Shown here: in pieces, positions 1 to 15,947 of the stretch
How the letters are laid out: each line of letters opens with the position of its first letter
Position numbering within the stretch: the first letter of the stretch is position 1
Assembly: GCF_029836165.1 (NCBI RefSeq)
Contig: NZ_JAOEBG010000001.1
Coordinates: 543,534 to 607,533 of the forward strand
DNA: 64,000 nucleotides
From: Pseudomonas sp. GD04091
GTDB lineage: Bacteria; Pseudomonadota; Gammaproteobacteria; Pseudomonadales; Pseudomonadaceae
Reading direction: 5' to 3'
Translations under genes and position numbers: made by a program
Notes under the pieces: model-generated
Told to the model about the DNA's origin: nothing
Seen by the model: only the letters and a program-made list of their open reading frames with translations
The model's database searches: none

Positions 1-445
1 CACGCTTGAGCGTGTCCCGTGCGGGAACGGCCAGCAACCCACCTACAGGATCTTCAGCCAAGGCTGACAACAACTTGTCCAGATCGCTGCGTGCCAGATT
101 CGGCCGCGCGGCGTCGTGCACCAGCACCCAGTCATCGTCCGACGCGCCTTGGGCATGCAGCAGCAACAAAGCGTTGAGGACCGAATCGGCCCGTTCACGC
201 CCGCCCGGTGCACGCTGGATGTTCACATCGCTGGCGCAGCGCAGGCCGGGCCAGTAGGGATCTTCTTCGGCAATGCTGACCACCACGCCCTTGAGCGCTG
301 GATGGCCGAGGAAACAGTCGAGGCTATGCTCGAGGAGGGTCTGACCGCCCAGCTGCAGATACTGCTTGGGTCGGTCGGCAGCCATGCGGGCACCGACGCC
401 CGCGGCGGGAATCACGGCCCAGAAGGCCGGCAGTTCGTTTGTCAT
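1..445 (-). CDS. ispD: 2-C-methyl-D-erythritol 4-phosphate cytidylyltransferase, C-terminus cut off by window edge
   Basis: IspD transfers CMP from CTP to MEP, the third step of the non-mevalonate isoprenoid pathway in the cytoplasm. Reading the minus strand from the ATG at 445 gives a protein beginning MTNELPAFWAVIPAAG, followed by GVGARMAADRPKQYLQLGG. This is the glycine-rich CTP-binding loop with the Arg and Lys typical of the family. It is followed by a VHDAARP motif typical of IspD. About 148 residues are present and the rest lies outside the window. The start overlaps the ftsB stop as ATGA, so translation is probably coupled. ftsB-ispD is the usual order in gammaproteobacteria. Confidence 0.93.
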   Translation of the reverse strand, partial: MTNELPAFWAVIPAAGVGARMAADRPKQYLQLGGQTLLEHSLDCFLGHPALKGVVVSIAEEDPYWPGLRCASDVNIQRAPGGRERADSVLNALLLLHAQGASDDDWVLVHDAARPNLARSDLDKLLSALAEDPVGGLLAVPARDTLKR

Positions 446-723
446 TTCTGCGGCAACTGGTAGAGGGTTTCGCCCTCCTTGACCATTCCCAGCTCATGAC
501 GAGCCCGTTCTTCCACGGTCTCCATACCTTTCTTCAACTCCAGAACTTCAGCATCGAGCACGCGATTGCGCTCCAGCAGCCGCTCGTTTTCCGCGTGCTG
601 GTCAGCGATCTGCTGCTTGAGTTCGGTCACTTGCGCCAAGCTGCCATTACCTACCCAAAGGCGATACTGCAGGCCGCCGAGCAGCAGGAGCAGGACGAGG
701 AACAACCAATAGGGACTGCGCAT
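442..723 (-). CDS. ftsB: cell division protein FtsB
   Basis: 93-residue bitopic membrane protein of the divisome, the expected FtsB length. Residues 1-4 are cytoplasmic and an apolar helix rich in Leu follows (about 5-21). A periplasmic coiled coil with heptad Leu spacing then runs to about residue 75, with LKQQIADQHAENERLLERN as its core. FtsB bridges FtsL and FtsQ and helps activate septal peptidoglycan synthesis. It follows eno on the same strand after 157 nt that hold a perfect stem-loop, and it overlaps ispD by 4 nt. Family length, topology and the eno-ftsB-ispD neighbourhood all agree. Confidence 0.95.
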   Translation of the reverse strand: MRSPYWLFLVLLLLLGGLQYRLWVGNGSLAQVTELKQQIADQHAENERLLERNRVLDAEVLELKKGMETVEERARHELGMVKEGETLYQLPQK

Positions 724-771
724 GAAGATATCCAGGGTAAAAAAGGCCGCCGCAGCGAGCTTCCGATAGCA

Positions 772-797
772 CGAAGCCTGGCCGAGGCCAGGCTTCG
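772..797 (-). terminator. perfect stem-loop between eno and ftsB
   Basis: Two 12-bp perfectly complementary arms (772-783 and 786-797) with a 2-nt centre. There is no immediate run of T on either strand, so this is either a weak or read-through terminator after eno or an mRNA-processing hairpin. It would let ftsB be expressed at a lower level than eno. Confidence 0.45.
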
Positions 798-880
798 TCG
801 ACAGAAACCCGTGGAGACAACCGAACGATCAGTGCGAACGTTCAGCCGGCCCCGGCTGCTGCCTTTTTACCATCTCTTGC

Positions 881-2288
<1,408 letters not shown>

Positions 2289-2322
2289 TGGAACGGGCGG
2301 TACTTTACCCGAGAAAAGGGCT

Positions 2323-5070
<2,748 letters not shown>

Positions 5071-6354
5071 TCATCTCAAACCTTGCACGTTCGTCGGTGG
5101 CTGCCAGTGCAGCTGGCAATCCGCCTGCGTCAGCTCGGGCAGGTTGGCCACCGCCAGCAATTGCTCACCCCGATACAGCAGCGGCAGGCGTGGACGCACG
5201 AAGTGCGGGATCTGCCATTCATTGAGCAGACGCTTGAGATCGCGACGGCCGCGGCCGGGCACCTGCACGACCTCGCCGCCCTGGCGGTAGCGGATGCACA
5301 GGTCAGCGCCCGCCTGGCCGGGCGCCAGGTGGACCCTGCCATTGCCCGGCAGGCGCAGGGGGCGTGCACTGTCGAGCCAGGGCTGTTCGCCCGCCACCGA
5401 GCTCAGCCAATCCCCGCTCAACCACCAGATGCGTCCATCGCTGCGGTGCAGCTCGCCATCGGTCAGACGCCAGATCGGAGCGGCATCGGGGGCCGCGTCG
5501 CGCAGATCGCTCCAGCCCGCCCAGTGGCGACTATCCGGCAGGCGAGTACGCTGGCTGAGCCAGAACTGCAGGGCGTTGCGCTGGCGCGCCGACGACAACG
5601 CCGCGAGCGTTTCGAGACCGAGGGAGTCCAGGCCCAGCCAAGGCAGCGGCGCATTGTCGCAGGCGGCTGCCAGGTCGCTGGCGGCCAGTTCGTCCAGCAG
5701 GCCCAGCGCCTCCCCCAGGTGTTCAGCGCTGCGTGCCAGATTAGCTTCGGCCTGGGGCCAGCGCTGGCGCAGCAGCGGGAAGACCTCGCCACGAAGGAAG
5801 TTGCGGGCGAAGGCCGTATCGCCGTTGGACGGGTCGTCGACCCATGCCAGCCCATGGGCATCGGCATATGCCTGCAACTGTTGGCGCGACAGCCCCAGCA
5901 TCGGCCGCACCAGAGTGCCCCGCCCCAGCGCCCGCTGTTGTGGCATGGCGGCCAATCCACGCAAGCCTGCGCCACGCAGCAGGCGAAACAGCAGAGTTTC
6001 GGCCTGATCGTCACGGTGCTGGCCGGTGAATAGCACCTCGCCTGCGCCCAACCGTTTTTCGAAGGCGCCGTAGCGGGCATTGCGGGCCGCCTGTTCCAGG
6101 CTGGCGCCGGGGGCGATCTGGACAGGGACCACATCGAGTTCGACACCCAGTGCGGCGCACACTGCTTGGCAGTGATCGGGCCAGGCGTCGGCGGCGGCTT
6201 GCAGGCCGTGATGGACATGAATGGCGCGCAAGGGAGGCGCTGGGTGGTTGTGGGTGTAGTCGGCGAGCAGGTGCAGCAGGACAGTGGAGTCCAGGCCGCC
6301 GGAGAAGGCGACGTACCAGGCGGGGGCGTTGAGCCAGAGGGTGAGGTTGAGCAT
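5071..6354 (-). CDS. tilS: tRNA(Ile)-lysidine synthetase
   Basis: TilS attaches lysine to C34 of the tRNA-Ile that reads AUA, changing its identity from Met to Ile, and is essential. I use the ATG at 6354 (MLNLTLWLNAPAWYVAFSGG) because GAGG sits 5 nt upstream. A start 6 codons earlier has no ribosome site. The protein is then 427 residues. The PP-loop ATP-binding motif SGGLDS is at residues 18-23, followed by FTGQHRDDQAETLL and GLAAMPQQRALGRG. The C-terminal third is the tRNA-binding TilS domain. It lies between accA and pyrG, as in other pseudomonads. Confidence 0.97.
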   Translation of the reverse strand: MLNLTLWLNAPAWYVAFSGGLDSTVLLHLLADYTHNHPAPPLRAIHVHHGLQAAADAWPDHCQAVCAALGVELDVVPVQIAPGASLEQAARNARYGAFEKRLGAGEVLFTGQHRDDQAETLLFRLLRGAGLRGLAAMPQQRALGRGTLVRPMLGLSRQQLQAYADAHGLAWVDDPSNGDTAFARNFLRGEVFPLLRQRWPQAEANLARSAEHLGEALGLLDELAASDLAAACDNAPLPWLGLDSLGLETLAALSSARQRNALQFWLSQRTRLPDSRHWAGWSDLRDAAPDAAPIWRLTDGELHRSDGRIWWLSGDWLSSVAGEQPWLDSARPLRLPGNGRVHLAPGQAGADLCIRYRQGGEVVQVPGRGRRDLKRLLNEWQIPHFVRPRLPLLYRGEQLLAVANLPELTQADCQLHWQPPTNVQGLR

Positions 6355-6379
6355 CAGGGCCTCACAGGGCATTAGATCG

Positions 6380-6504
6380 CCGGGGGCGCTTTGCGCCCCT
6401 TTCGCGACACAAGGCCGCTCCTACAGGGTGGCGCCAGTTTCGAATACTGCGCGATCCTGCAGGAGCGGCCTTGTGCCGCGAAAGGGCCGCGAAGCGGCCC
6501 CCGG
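6380..6504. repeat. REP-type inverted pair between accA and tilS
   Basis: Two imperfect inverted arms of about 48 bp (6380-6427 and 6456-6504) surround a 28-bp centre. Each arm contains CTTTCGCG, ACAAGGCCGCTCC and a GC-rich foot. A near-identical pair occurs at 39665-39790. This is the intergenic REP class common in P. putida-group genomes and it could end or process the accA transcript. Confidence 0.8.
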
Positions 6505-6510
6505 AATCCA

Positions 6511-7458
6511 TCAGAGGCCGTAGCTCATCAGGCGATCGTAACGGCGCTTGAGCAGCGCGTCGTTGTCGAGCTTGCCGAGCATGTCCAGCTGTTCGATCAG
6601 GTCGGCGCGAACATTGGCCGCCATCTTCGCCGGATCACGGTGAGCGCCGCCCAGCGGCTCCTGGATGACCTTGTCGACGATGTTCAGGCTCTTCAGGCGC
6701 TCGGCGGTCACGCCCATGGCCTCGGCGGCGTCGGCCGCACGGTCGGCGGTCTTCCACAGGATCGAGGCACAGCCTTCCGGCGAGATCACCGAGTAGGTGG
6801 AGTACTGCAGCATGTTCAGCTGGTCGCACACGCCGATGGCCAGCGCGCCGCCGGAACCACCCTCACCGATCACGGTGGCGATGATCGGGGTCTTCAGGCG
6901 CGCCATCACGCGCAGGTTCCAGGCGATGGCCTCGCTCTGGTTGCGCTCTTCGGCATCGATGCCCGGGTAGGCGCCCGGGGTGTCGATGAAGGTCAGGATC
7001 GGCATCTTGAAGCGCTCGGCCATTTCCATCAGACGGCAGGCCTTGCGGTAGCCTTCCGGACGCGGCATGCCGAAGTTGCGGCGCACTTTTTCGCGCACTT
7101 CACGGCCCTTCTGGTGGCCGATGACCATCACCGGCTTGTCGTTCAGGCGCGCGGTACCGCCGACGATGGCGGCGTCGTCGGAGAAATGACGGTCGCCGTG
7201 CAGCTCCTCGAACTCGGTGAAGATGTGATCGATGTAGTCGAGGGTGTACGGGCGGCGCGGATGACGCGCCAGACGGGCGATCTGCCAGCTGGTCAGGTTG
7301 CCGAAGATGCTCTCGGTCAGGGTGCTGCTCTTGTCCTGCAGACGGGCAATTTCATCGCTGATGTTCAGCGAGTTGTCGTTGCCCACCAGGCGCAGCTCTT
7401 CGATCTTGGCTTGCAGGTCGGCAATCGGCTGTTCGAAATCGAGGAAATTCGGGTTCAT
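6511..7458 (-). CDS. accA: acetyl-CoA carboxylase carboxyltransferase, alpha subunit
   Basis: 315 residues, the usual AccA size. With AccD it transfers the carboxyl group from carboxybiotin to acetyl-CoA, giving malonyl-CoA for fatty-acid synthesis. Features include the N-terminal helical [19 protein letters not shown], then [11 protein letters not shown] and [17 protein letters not shown]. The crotonase-type core follows, with [19 protein letters not shown] and [12 protein letters not shown] forming the oxyanion and acyl-CoA-binding site. It is transcribed between dnaE and tilS. The dnaE-accA pairing is conserved in gammaproteobacteria and links replication and lipid supply genes in one cluster. 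Confidence 0.98.
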   Translation of the reverse strand: MNPNFLDFEQPIADLQAKIEELRLVGNDNSLNISDEIARLQDKSSTLTESIFGNLTSWQIARLARHPRRPYTLDYIDHIFTEFEELHGDRHFSDDAAIVGGTARLNDKPVMVIGHQKGREVREKVRRNFGMPRPEGYRKACRLMEMAERFKMPILTFIDTPGAYPGIDAEERNQSEAIAWNLRVMARLKTPIIATVIGEGGSGGALAIGVCDQLNMLQYSTYSVISPEGCASILWKTADRAADAAEAMGVTAERLKSLNIVDKVIQEPLGGAHRDPAKMAANVRADLIEQLDMLGKLDNDALLKRRYDRLMSYGL

Positions 7459-7563
7459 AGGCTTCCGTCTTGGGTCTACGGCCAGGCGGCCGGCCGGTGG
7501 ATCCGTTTGGCGCCCTACCTTAAGGGATCAGGCGCATAAAGGTCGAGATTAAAATGCGTCGTT

Positions 7564-11088
<3,525 letters not shown>

Positions 11089-11150
11089 GAAGGATCCTGT
11101 AGCAGCGCTGAACGACAAGGGCGGGATTGTAGCGTAAACGGGCTCAATGC

Positions 11151-11255
11151 ATGGGGCCGCTTCGCAGCCCTTTCGCCGCGGTTCGTCGCTACGACTAGCC
11201 GGCGCTGCAACTGTGGGAGCCGGCTTGCCGGCGAAAGGGGCGCGAAGCGGCCCCA
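11151..11255. repeat. degenerate REP-type inverted pair upstream of dnaE
   Basis: Arms near 11151-11180 and 11226-11255 are largely complementary (GGGGCCGCTTCGC against GCGAAGCGGCCCC, and CCTTTCGCCG against CGGCGAAAGG). GTGGGAGCCGGCTTGCCGGCG sits on the right side. The arms are less perfect than those of the other pairs in the window. Confidence 0.65.
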
Positions 11256-11260
11256 ATGTA

Positions 11261-11884
11261 CTAGATCAAAGAGCTGGAGACCCCTTCACGGGCTTCCCAT
11301 GCGGCTCGCACCGGGGCGAACGAACGCCGATGAATGGGCGTCGGCCCAAGACGGGCCAAGGCCTCGAGGTGCACCGGGGTCGGATACCCCTTGTGCCCGC
11401 CGATCCCGTATCCCGGATAGATCAGCTCGAAGGCGCTCATCTCGCGGTCGCGGGTGACTTTGGCCAGGATCGAGGCAGCCGCGATCGCCGGCACCTGGGA
11501 GTCGCCCTTGACCACGGGGGCCGCCGGCACGGCCAGCTTCGGACAGCGGTTGCCGTCGATCAGCGCCAGTTTCGGCGTGATGTGCAGCCCTTCGACCGCA
11601 CGCTGCATGGCCAGCATGGTGGCGTGCAGGATATTCAGTCGATCGATTTCCTCGACCTCGGCCCGGGCGATGCAAAAGCTCAGGGCCTTTTCGCGAATCT
11701 CGTCGAACAGCGCATCGCGCCTGGCTTCGGTGAGTTTCTTCGAATCGTTCAGCCCAAGAATCGGGCGGTTCGGATCGAGGATCACCGCGGCAGTGACCAC
11801 CGCGCCGCACAACGGGCCACGGCCCACTTCGTCAACGCCGGCCACCAGTTCTTCGACCAGGTTGAAATCCAGTCCCATCTGCAT
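11261..11884 (-). CDS. rnhB: ribonuclease HII
   Basis: 207-residue endonuclease that cuts the RNA strand of RNA-DNA hybrids and single embedded ribonucleotides. The type 2 RNase H active site is visible: DEVGRG at residues 18-23 (Asp and Glu metal ligands, and the Gly-Arg-Gly that recognises the ribonucleotide). [13 protein letters not shown] and the [12 protein letters not shown] helix follow. The ATG at 11884 is one nucleotide past the lpxB stop, so the two are probably coupled. A second in-frame ATG two codons later cannot be excluded. The lpxB-rnhB-dnaE order is typical of gammaproteobacteria. Confidence 0.97.
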   Translation of the reverse strand: MQMGLDFNLVEELVAGVDEVGRGPLCGAVVTAAVILDPNRPILGLNDSKKLTEARRDALFDEIREKALSFCIARAEVEEIDRLNILHATMLAMQRAVEGLHITPKLALIDGNRCPKLAVPAAPVVKGDSQVPAIAAASILAKVTRDREMSAFELIYPGYGIGGHKGYPTPVHLEALARLGPTPIHRRSFAPVRAAWEAREGVSSSLI

Positions 11885-11885
11885 G

Positions 11886-13013
11886 TCAGCGGTCCTTCAA
11901 CAGGGCAAGCACCGCGTCGGCCGCCTGATTGGAGGCATCACGGCGCAAGGTGCGGTGAATCTGGTCGAAGCTCTCGGTCTGCTGCGAACCATCCTTGACC
12001 AGCGGAGCCAGGGTCTGCGCCAGGGCCTCGCTGGTAGCGGCGCCCTGCAGCAGCTCCGGCACCAGCAGGCGCTGGGCCAGCAGGTTGGGCAAAGACACAT
12101 ACGGGCTCTTGACCATGCGCTTGAGGATCCAATAGGTCAGCGGCGCCAGGCGATAGGCCACCACCATCGGCCGCTTGTACAGCATCGCTTCCAGGGTCGC
12201 GGTGCCGGATGCGATCAGCACGGCGTCACAGGCGGCCAGCGCCCTGTGCGATTGACCGTCCAACAAGGTAAGCGGCAACTCGCGTCCTTCCAGCATCTGC
12301 TCGACCTGGGCACGCCGGGCGGCATTCGCGCATGGCAGCACGAAGCGTACGCCGGGCACCAGTTCGCGAAGACGCTGGGCGGCATCGAGGAACAGGGCAC
12401 CCAGACGCCCCACCTCGCCGCCACGGCTGCCCGGCATCAACGCAACCACAGGGCCGGCGCCCAGCCCCAGCTCGGCGCGCGCAACGCCACGGTCGGCCTC
12501 GAGGGGAATGGTGTCCGCCAGCGGATGGCCGACGAAACGCACCGGCACACCCTGCTCTTCATAGAAGCGCGCCTCGAACGGCAGCAGGGTCAGCATCAGG
12601 TCGCAACCTTCGCGGATCTTCAGCACGCGCTTCTGCCGCCAGGCCCAGACCGACGGGCTGACATAGTGCACGGTCTTGATCCCGGCCTGACGCAGTTTGA
12701 GTTCGATATTGAGGGTGAAGTCAGGGGCATCGATGCCGATGAACACATCGGGCTTTTCGGCGATCAGCGTCTGGATCAGGTCCTTGCGCCGCTTGAGCAG
12801 CTCACGCAGGCGACCGAGCACCTCGACCAGGCCCATGACGGCCAGGCGCTCCATCGGGAAGTAGGAGGTCATGCCTTCGGCTTCCATCAATGGGCCGCCG
12901 ACACCGATGAAACGGACGTCGGGGTGACGGGCCTTGATAGCGCGCATCAGGCCAGAGCCGAGGATGTCGCCACTGGCCTCGCCCGCGACCAGCGCAACAC
13001 AGAGCTGGGCCAT
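11886..13013 (-). CDS. lpxB: lipid-A-disaccharide synthase
   Basis: Inverting GT-B glycosyltransferase (GT19) that joins UDP-diacylglucosamine and lipid X into the tetra-acylated disaccharide of lipid A at the inner face of the cytoplasmic membrane. The start is the ATG at 13013 ([19 protein letters not shown]), 375 residues, one nucleotide after the lpxA stop. A longer frame overlapping lpxA is rejected. Key features are [14 protein letters not shown] at the N-terminus, [37 protein letters not shown] and [20 protein letters not shown], which forms the nucleotide-sugar site. Confidence 0.97.
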   Translation of the reverse strand: MAQLCVALVAGEASGDILGSGLMRAIKARHPDVRFIGVGGPLMEAEGMTSYFPMERLAVMGLVEVLGRLRELLKRRKDLIQTLIAEKPDVFIGIDAPDFTLNIELKLRQAGIKTVHYVSPSVWAWRQKRVLKIREGCDLMLTLLPFEARFYEEQGVPVRFVGHPLADTIPLEADRGVARAELGLGAGPVVALMPGSRGGEVGRLGALFLDAAQRLRELVPGVRFVLPCANAARRAQVEQMLEGRELPLTLLDGQSHRALAACDAVLIASGTATLEAMLYKRPMVVAYRLAPLTYWILKRMVKSPYVSLPNLLAQRLLVPELLQGAATSEALAQTLAPLVKDGSQQTESFDQIHRTLRRDASNQAADAVLALLKDR

Positions 13014-13014
13014 G

Positions 13015-13791
13015 TCAGCGGGTGATGCCGCGGGCGGAATTGGCGATCGACTGGCGGAATACTTCGACTTCCGGGAACTGGCTGACCAGCTCATCCAGCC
13101 CCTTCATCGCCTCTTCGACGGTCAGGCCCTGACGGTAGACGATCTTGTAGGCACGGCGCAGGGCGTGTAGCACCTCGTCGCTGAAACCACGGCGGCGCAG
13201 GCCTTCGAAGTTCATGCTGCGCGCCTCGGCCGGGCTGCCGAAGACCGTGACGTAAGCCGGGACATCCTTGCCGATCGCGGTGCCCATGCCGGAGAACGCG
13301 TGGGGGCCGATGTGGCAGTACTGGTGCACCAGGGTGTAACCGGACAGGATTGCCCAGTCACCGACATGCACATGCCCGGCCAGCGCCGTGTTGTTGACCA
13401 GGATGCAATGATTGCCGATCACGCTGTCATGGCCGATATGGGCATAGGCCATGATCAGGTTGTGATCGCCCAGGGTCGTTTCCGAACGGTCCTGGATGGT
13501 CCCGCGGTGGATGGTGACACCCTCGCGGATCACATTGTGATCACCAATCACCAGGCGCGTCGGCTCCCCCTTGTACTTCAGGTCAGGGGTGTCCTCGCCG
13601 ATCGAGGAGAACTGGTAGATGCGGTTGTGCTTGCCGATACGGGTCGGCCCCTTGAGCACCACATGCGGGCCGATGACGGTGCCCTCCCCGATTTCCACAT
13701 CGGGGCCTACGATCGACCAGGGGCCGACCTCGACACCCTCGGCCAGCCGGGCCGAGGGGTCGATGATCGCCCGCGGATCAATCGAACTCAT
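13015..13791 (-). CDS. lpxA: UDP-N-acetylglucosamine acyltransferase
   Basis: First enzyme of lipid A synthesis; moves a 3-hydroxyacyl chain from ACP to the 3-OH of UDP-GlcNAc. The start at 13791 ([19 protein letters not shown]) gives 258 residues and overlaps the fabZ stop as ATGA. The N-terminal two thirds are left-handed beta-helix hexapeptide repeats ([20 protein letters not shown] and similar). The catalytic His lies in [14 protein letters not shown]. The C-terminal helical part includes [20 protein letters not shown]. fabZ and lpxA use the same 3-hydroxyacyl-ACP pool, so their coupling is functionally sensible. Confidence 0.97.
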   Translation of the reverse strand: MSSIDPRAIIDPSARLAEGVEVGPWSIVGPDVEIGEGTVIGPHVVLKGPTRIGKHNRIYQFSSIGEDTPDLKYKGEPTRLVIGDHNVIREGVTIHRGTIQDRSETTLGDHNLIMAYAHIGHDSVIGNHCILVNNTALAGHVHVGDWAILSGYTLVHQYCHIGPHAFSGMGTAIGKDVPAYVTVFGSPAEARSMNFEGLRRRGFSDEVLHALRRAYKIVYRQGLTVEEAMKGLDELVSQFPEVEVFRQSIANSARGITR

Positions 13792-14228
13792 AGGGAGCGT
13801 TCCGCACAGGTGATCTCGGCCGAGCAGACTGGCTTGCCGTCGACCAGGGCGCGGCATTCGAACTTCCAGATCATGCTCTTGCGGCTGAGGAACTTGGCTT
13901 CCAGCACCAGCTGGTCGCCCGGCAGTACCGGCTGGCGGAAGCGCAGCTTGTCGGAACCGACGAAGTAGTAGAGGGTGCCGTCGGCCGGCTTGGCGTCGAG
14001 CATCTTGAATCCGAGAATCCCGGCCGCCTGGGCCATCGCCTCGATGATCAGCACGCCCGGCATGATCGGATGCGCCGGGAAGTGGCCATTGAAGAACGGC
14101 TCGTTGATGCTGACATTCTTGTAGGCACGAATGCTTTGGGCCTCGAAGTCCAGATCCGTGACCCGGTCCACCAGCAGGAACGGGTAACGGTGAGGCAGGT
14201 ATTCGCGAATCTCGTTGATGTCCATCAT
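13788..14228 (-). CDS. fabZ: 3-hydroxyacyl-[acyl-carrier-protein] dehydratase
   Basis: Hot-dog-fold dehydratase of the fatty-acid elongation cycle, 146 residues from the tandem ATG at 14228 ([21 protein letters not shown]). The frame is open 23 codons further upstream, but that extension has no family similarity. The catalytic His lies in [20 protein letters not shown], with the Glu six residues from its end, as in FabZ. The length is slightly below E. coli FabZ. It sits between lpxD and lpxA, the standard lpxD-fabZ-lpxA-lpxB block. Confidence 0.97.
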   Translation of the reverse strand: MMDINEIREYLPHRYPFLLVDRVTDLDFEAQSIRAYKNVSINEPFFNGHFPAHPIMPGVLIIEAMAQAAGILGFKMLDAKPADGTLYYFVGSDKLRFRQPVLPGDQLVLEAKFLSRKSMIWKFECRALVDGKPVCSAEITCAERSL

Positions 14229-14342
14229 TTCGGGGGGAAGCCTGTAATAAGAATAGGGAGCGCAGGTGCTGACCACACGCTCCTTTTGCAGATCCAAAGA
14301 GGAGCCAGCTAGCGACGGTTCACGCTTGCTCAGGGAATGGTA

Positions 14343-15398
14343 TCAGCCTTCTGATGCCGGCTGGCCACCTGAGGTCACGGTGTCGACTCGTTTTTCCAGC
14401 TGCTGGAGACGCTTGGACATCTCGTCCAGCTGGCGGATACGCGCGGCGCTCTTGCGCCACTCGGCCAGGGGTTGCATGGCCGTACCGGAAGAATAGCCAC
14501 CGGGTTCGGTAATCGAACGGGTGACCATGGTCATGCCGGAGACGAATACGTTATCGCAGACGTCGATATGGCCGACCATACCGACACCACCGGCGATCAT
14601 GCAGTGCTTGCCGATCTTCGTGCTGCCGGAAATACCGACACAAGCCGCCATCGCGGTGTGGTCACCGACCTGGACGTTGTGAGCGATCTGGATCTGGTTG
14701 TCGAGCTTGACGCCATCGCCGATGAGCGTATCCGACAGCGCGCCACGATCGACCGCGGTGTTCACGCCGATCTCCACGTCGTCGCCGAGGGTCACGCCAC
14801 CAATTTGCGCGATCTTGCGCCAGATGCCCTTCTCGTTGGCGAAGCCGAAGCCTTCACCACCGATCACCGCCCCTGACTGGATCACCACGCGTTTGCCGAT
14901 GGTCACGTCGTGATACAGCGTCACGCGCGGAGCCAGCCAGCCGCCCTCACCGACGACGCAACGTGCGCCGATGAAGCAGTGCGCGCCAATGGTCACATTG
15001 GCCGCGATGCGCGCGCCGCTCTCGATCACCGCGAACGGGCCGATGCTGGCACTGGCGTCAACCCGTGCATCCTCCGCCACCACGGCGCTGGGATGAATTC
15101 CCGCCACAGCCTTGGGTTTGGGATCGAACAGGTGCGAGATTCGGGCGTACGCCAGGTAGGGGTCGGCAACGATCAGCGCGTTGCCGGCGAAACCGTCGGC
15201 GTCCTCGGCCTTGAGCAGCACCGCGCTGGCCTGGGTATCCTCCAGGAATTTGCGGTACTGCTTGTTGGCCAGGAAGCTCAATTGCCCGGACCGGGCCTCC
15301 TGCAAGGTGGCCAGTCCGGTGATTTCCAGCGCCTCGGGGCCGTTCAGCGTGGCCCCGAGGGCCTCGGCCAGCTGGCCGAGCGTCATCGTCACGGTCAT
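14343..15398 (-). CDS. lpxD: UDP-3-O-(3-hydroxyacyl)glucosamine N-acyltransferase
   Basis: 351-residue acyltransferase adding the second hydroxyacyl chain to the amine of UDP-3-O-acyl-glucosamine, the third step of lipid A synthesis. The N-terminal uridine-binding domain (about 1-100) has [23 protein letters not shown] long hexapeptide-repeat beta-helix (about 105-310) follows, with the catalytic His in [22 protein letters not shown]-terminal coiled helix has [13 protein letters not shown]. The start at 15398 is one nucleotide after the skp stop. A second Met four codons in (MTLGQL) is an alternative start. Confidence 0.97.
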   Translation of the reverse strand: MTVTMTLGQLAEALGATLNGPEALEITGLATLQEARSGQLSFLANKQYRKFLEDTQASAVLLKAEDADGFAGNALIVADPYLAYARISHLFDPKPKAVAGIHPSAVVAEDARVDASASIGPFAVIESGARIAANVTIGAHCFIGARCVVGEGGWLAPRVTLYHDVTIGKRVVIQSGAVIGGEGFGFANEKGIWRKIAQIGGVTLGDDVEIGVNTAVDRGALSDTLIGDGVKLDNQIQIAHNVQVGDHTAMAACVGISGSTKIGKHCMIAGGVGMVGHIDVCDNVFVSGMTMVTRSITEPGGYSSGTAMQPLAEWRKSAARIRQLDEMSKRLQQLEKRVDTVTSGGQPASEG

Positions 15399-15399
15399 A

Positions 15400-15903
15400 T
15401 CAACGCGCTTGGTTCATGCGCTCGATAACCTGGCGGGTGATGTCGTACTGCGGCTTGACATCGATCACCGCGCCACGCTCGAGCACCAGGTCGTAACCGC
15501 CCTTCTTGATCACTTCCTCGACGGCGCCGTCGAGCTTGGGCTTGAGCTGCTTGAGCATGTCACGGTCGGCAACGGCCTTGGCCTCGTTCAGTTCCTTGGA
15601 CTGGAACTGGAAGTCGCGGGCCTTCTGCTTGAACTCGAGCTCGAGGCGTTCGCGCTCCGGCTGAGGCATCTTGTCGCCACCCTTGATCAGGCGGTCCTGA
15701 ATACCCTTGGCGCTGCTTTCCAGGCCCTTGAGCTTGGTCAGTTGCGGGCCGAATTTCTTCTCGGCGTCGACCGCGTACTTCTTGGCCGCGTCGGATTCCA
15801 GCAGCGCCATCTGATAGTTCAGCACGGCAACCTTCATTTCGGCGAAAGCCGGGGTGGCGACCAGCGCCGCGGCCACTACGGCCAGTTGAGTCAACTTACG
15901 CAC
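15400..15903 (-). CDS. skp: periplasmic outer-membrane-protein chaperone Skp (OmpH)
   Basis: 167-residue periplasmic chaperone that holds unfolded outer-membrane proteins on their way to BamA. It has a GTG start at 15903, supported by AGGAG six nucleotides upstream. A signal peptide of about 21 residues ([20 protein letters not shown]) ends in an AFA-E cleavage site. A long basic/acidic alpha-helical hairpin then runs through residues 45-125 and forms the tentacles of the trimer. It lies 44 nt after bamA, whose products it serves, and directly before lpxD. Confidence 0.95.
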   Translation of the reverse strand: MRKLTQLAVVAAALVATPAFAEMKVAVLNYQMALLESDAAKKYAVDAEKKFGPQLTKLKGLESSAKGIQDRLIKGGDKMPQPERERLELEFKQKARDFQFQSKELNEAKAVADRDMLKQLKPKLDGAVEEVIKKGGYDLVLERGAVIDVKPQYDITRQVIERMNQAR

Positions 15904-15947
15904 GATGCACTCCTGGATAAACCGTTGTCGTTAAGCGAGGGCCGACC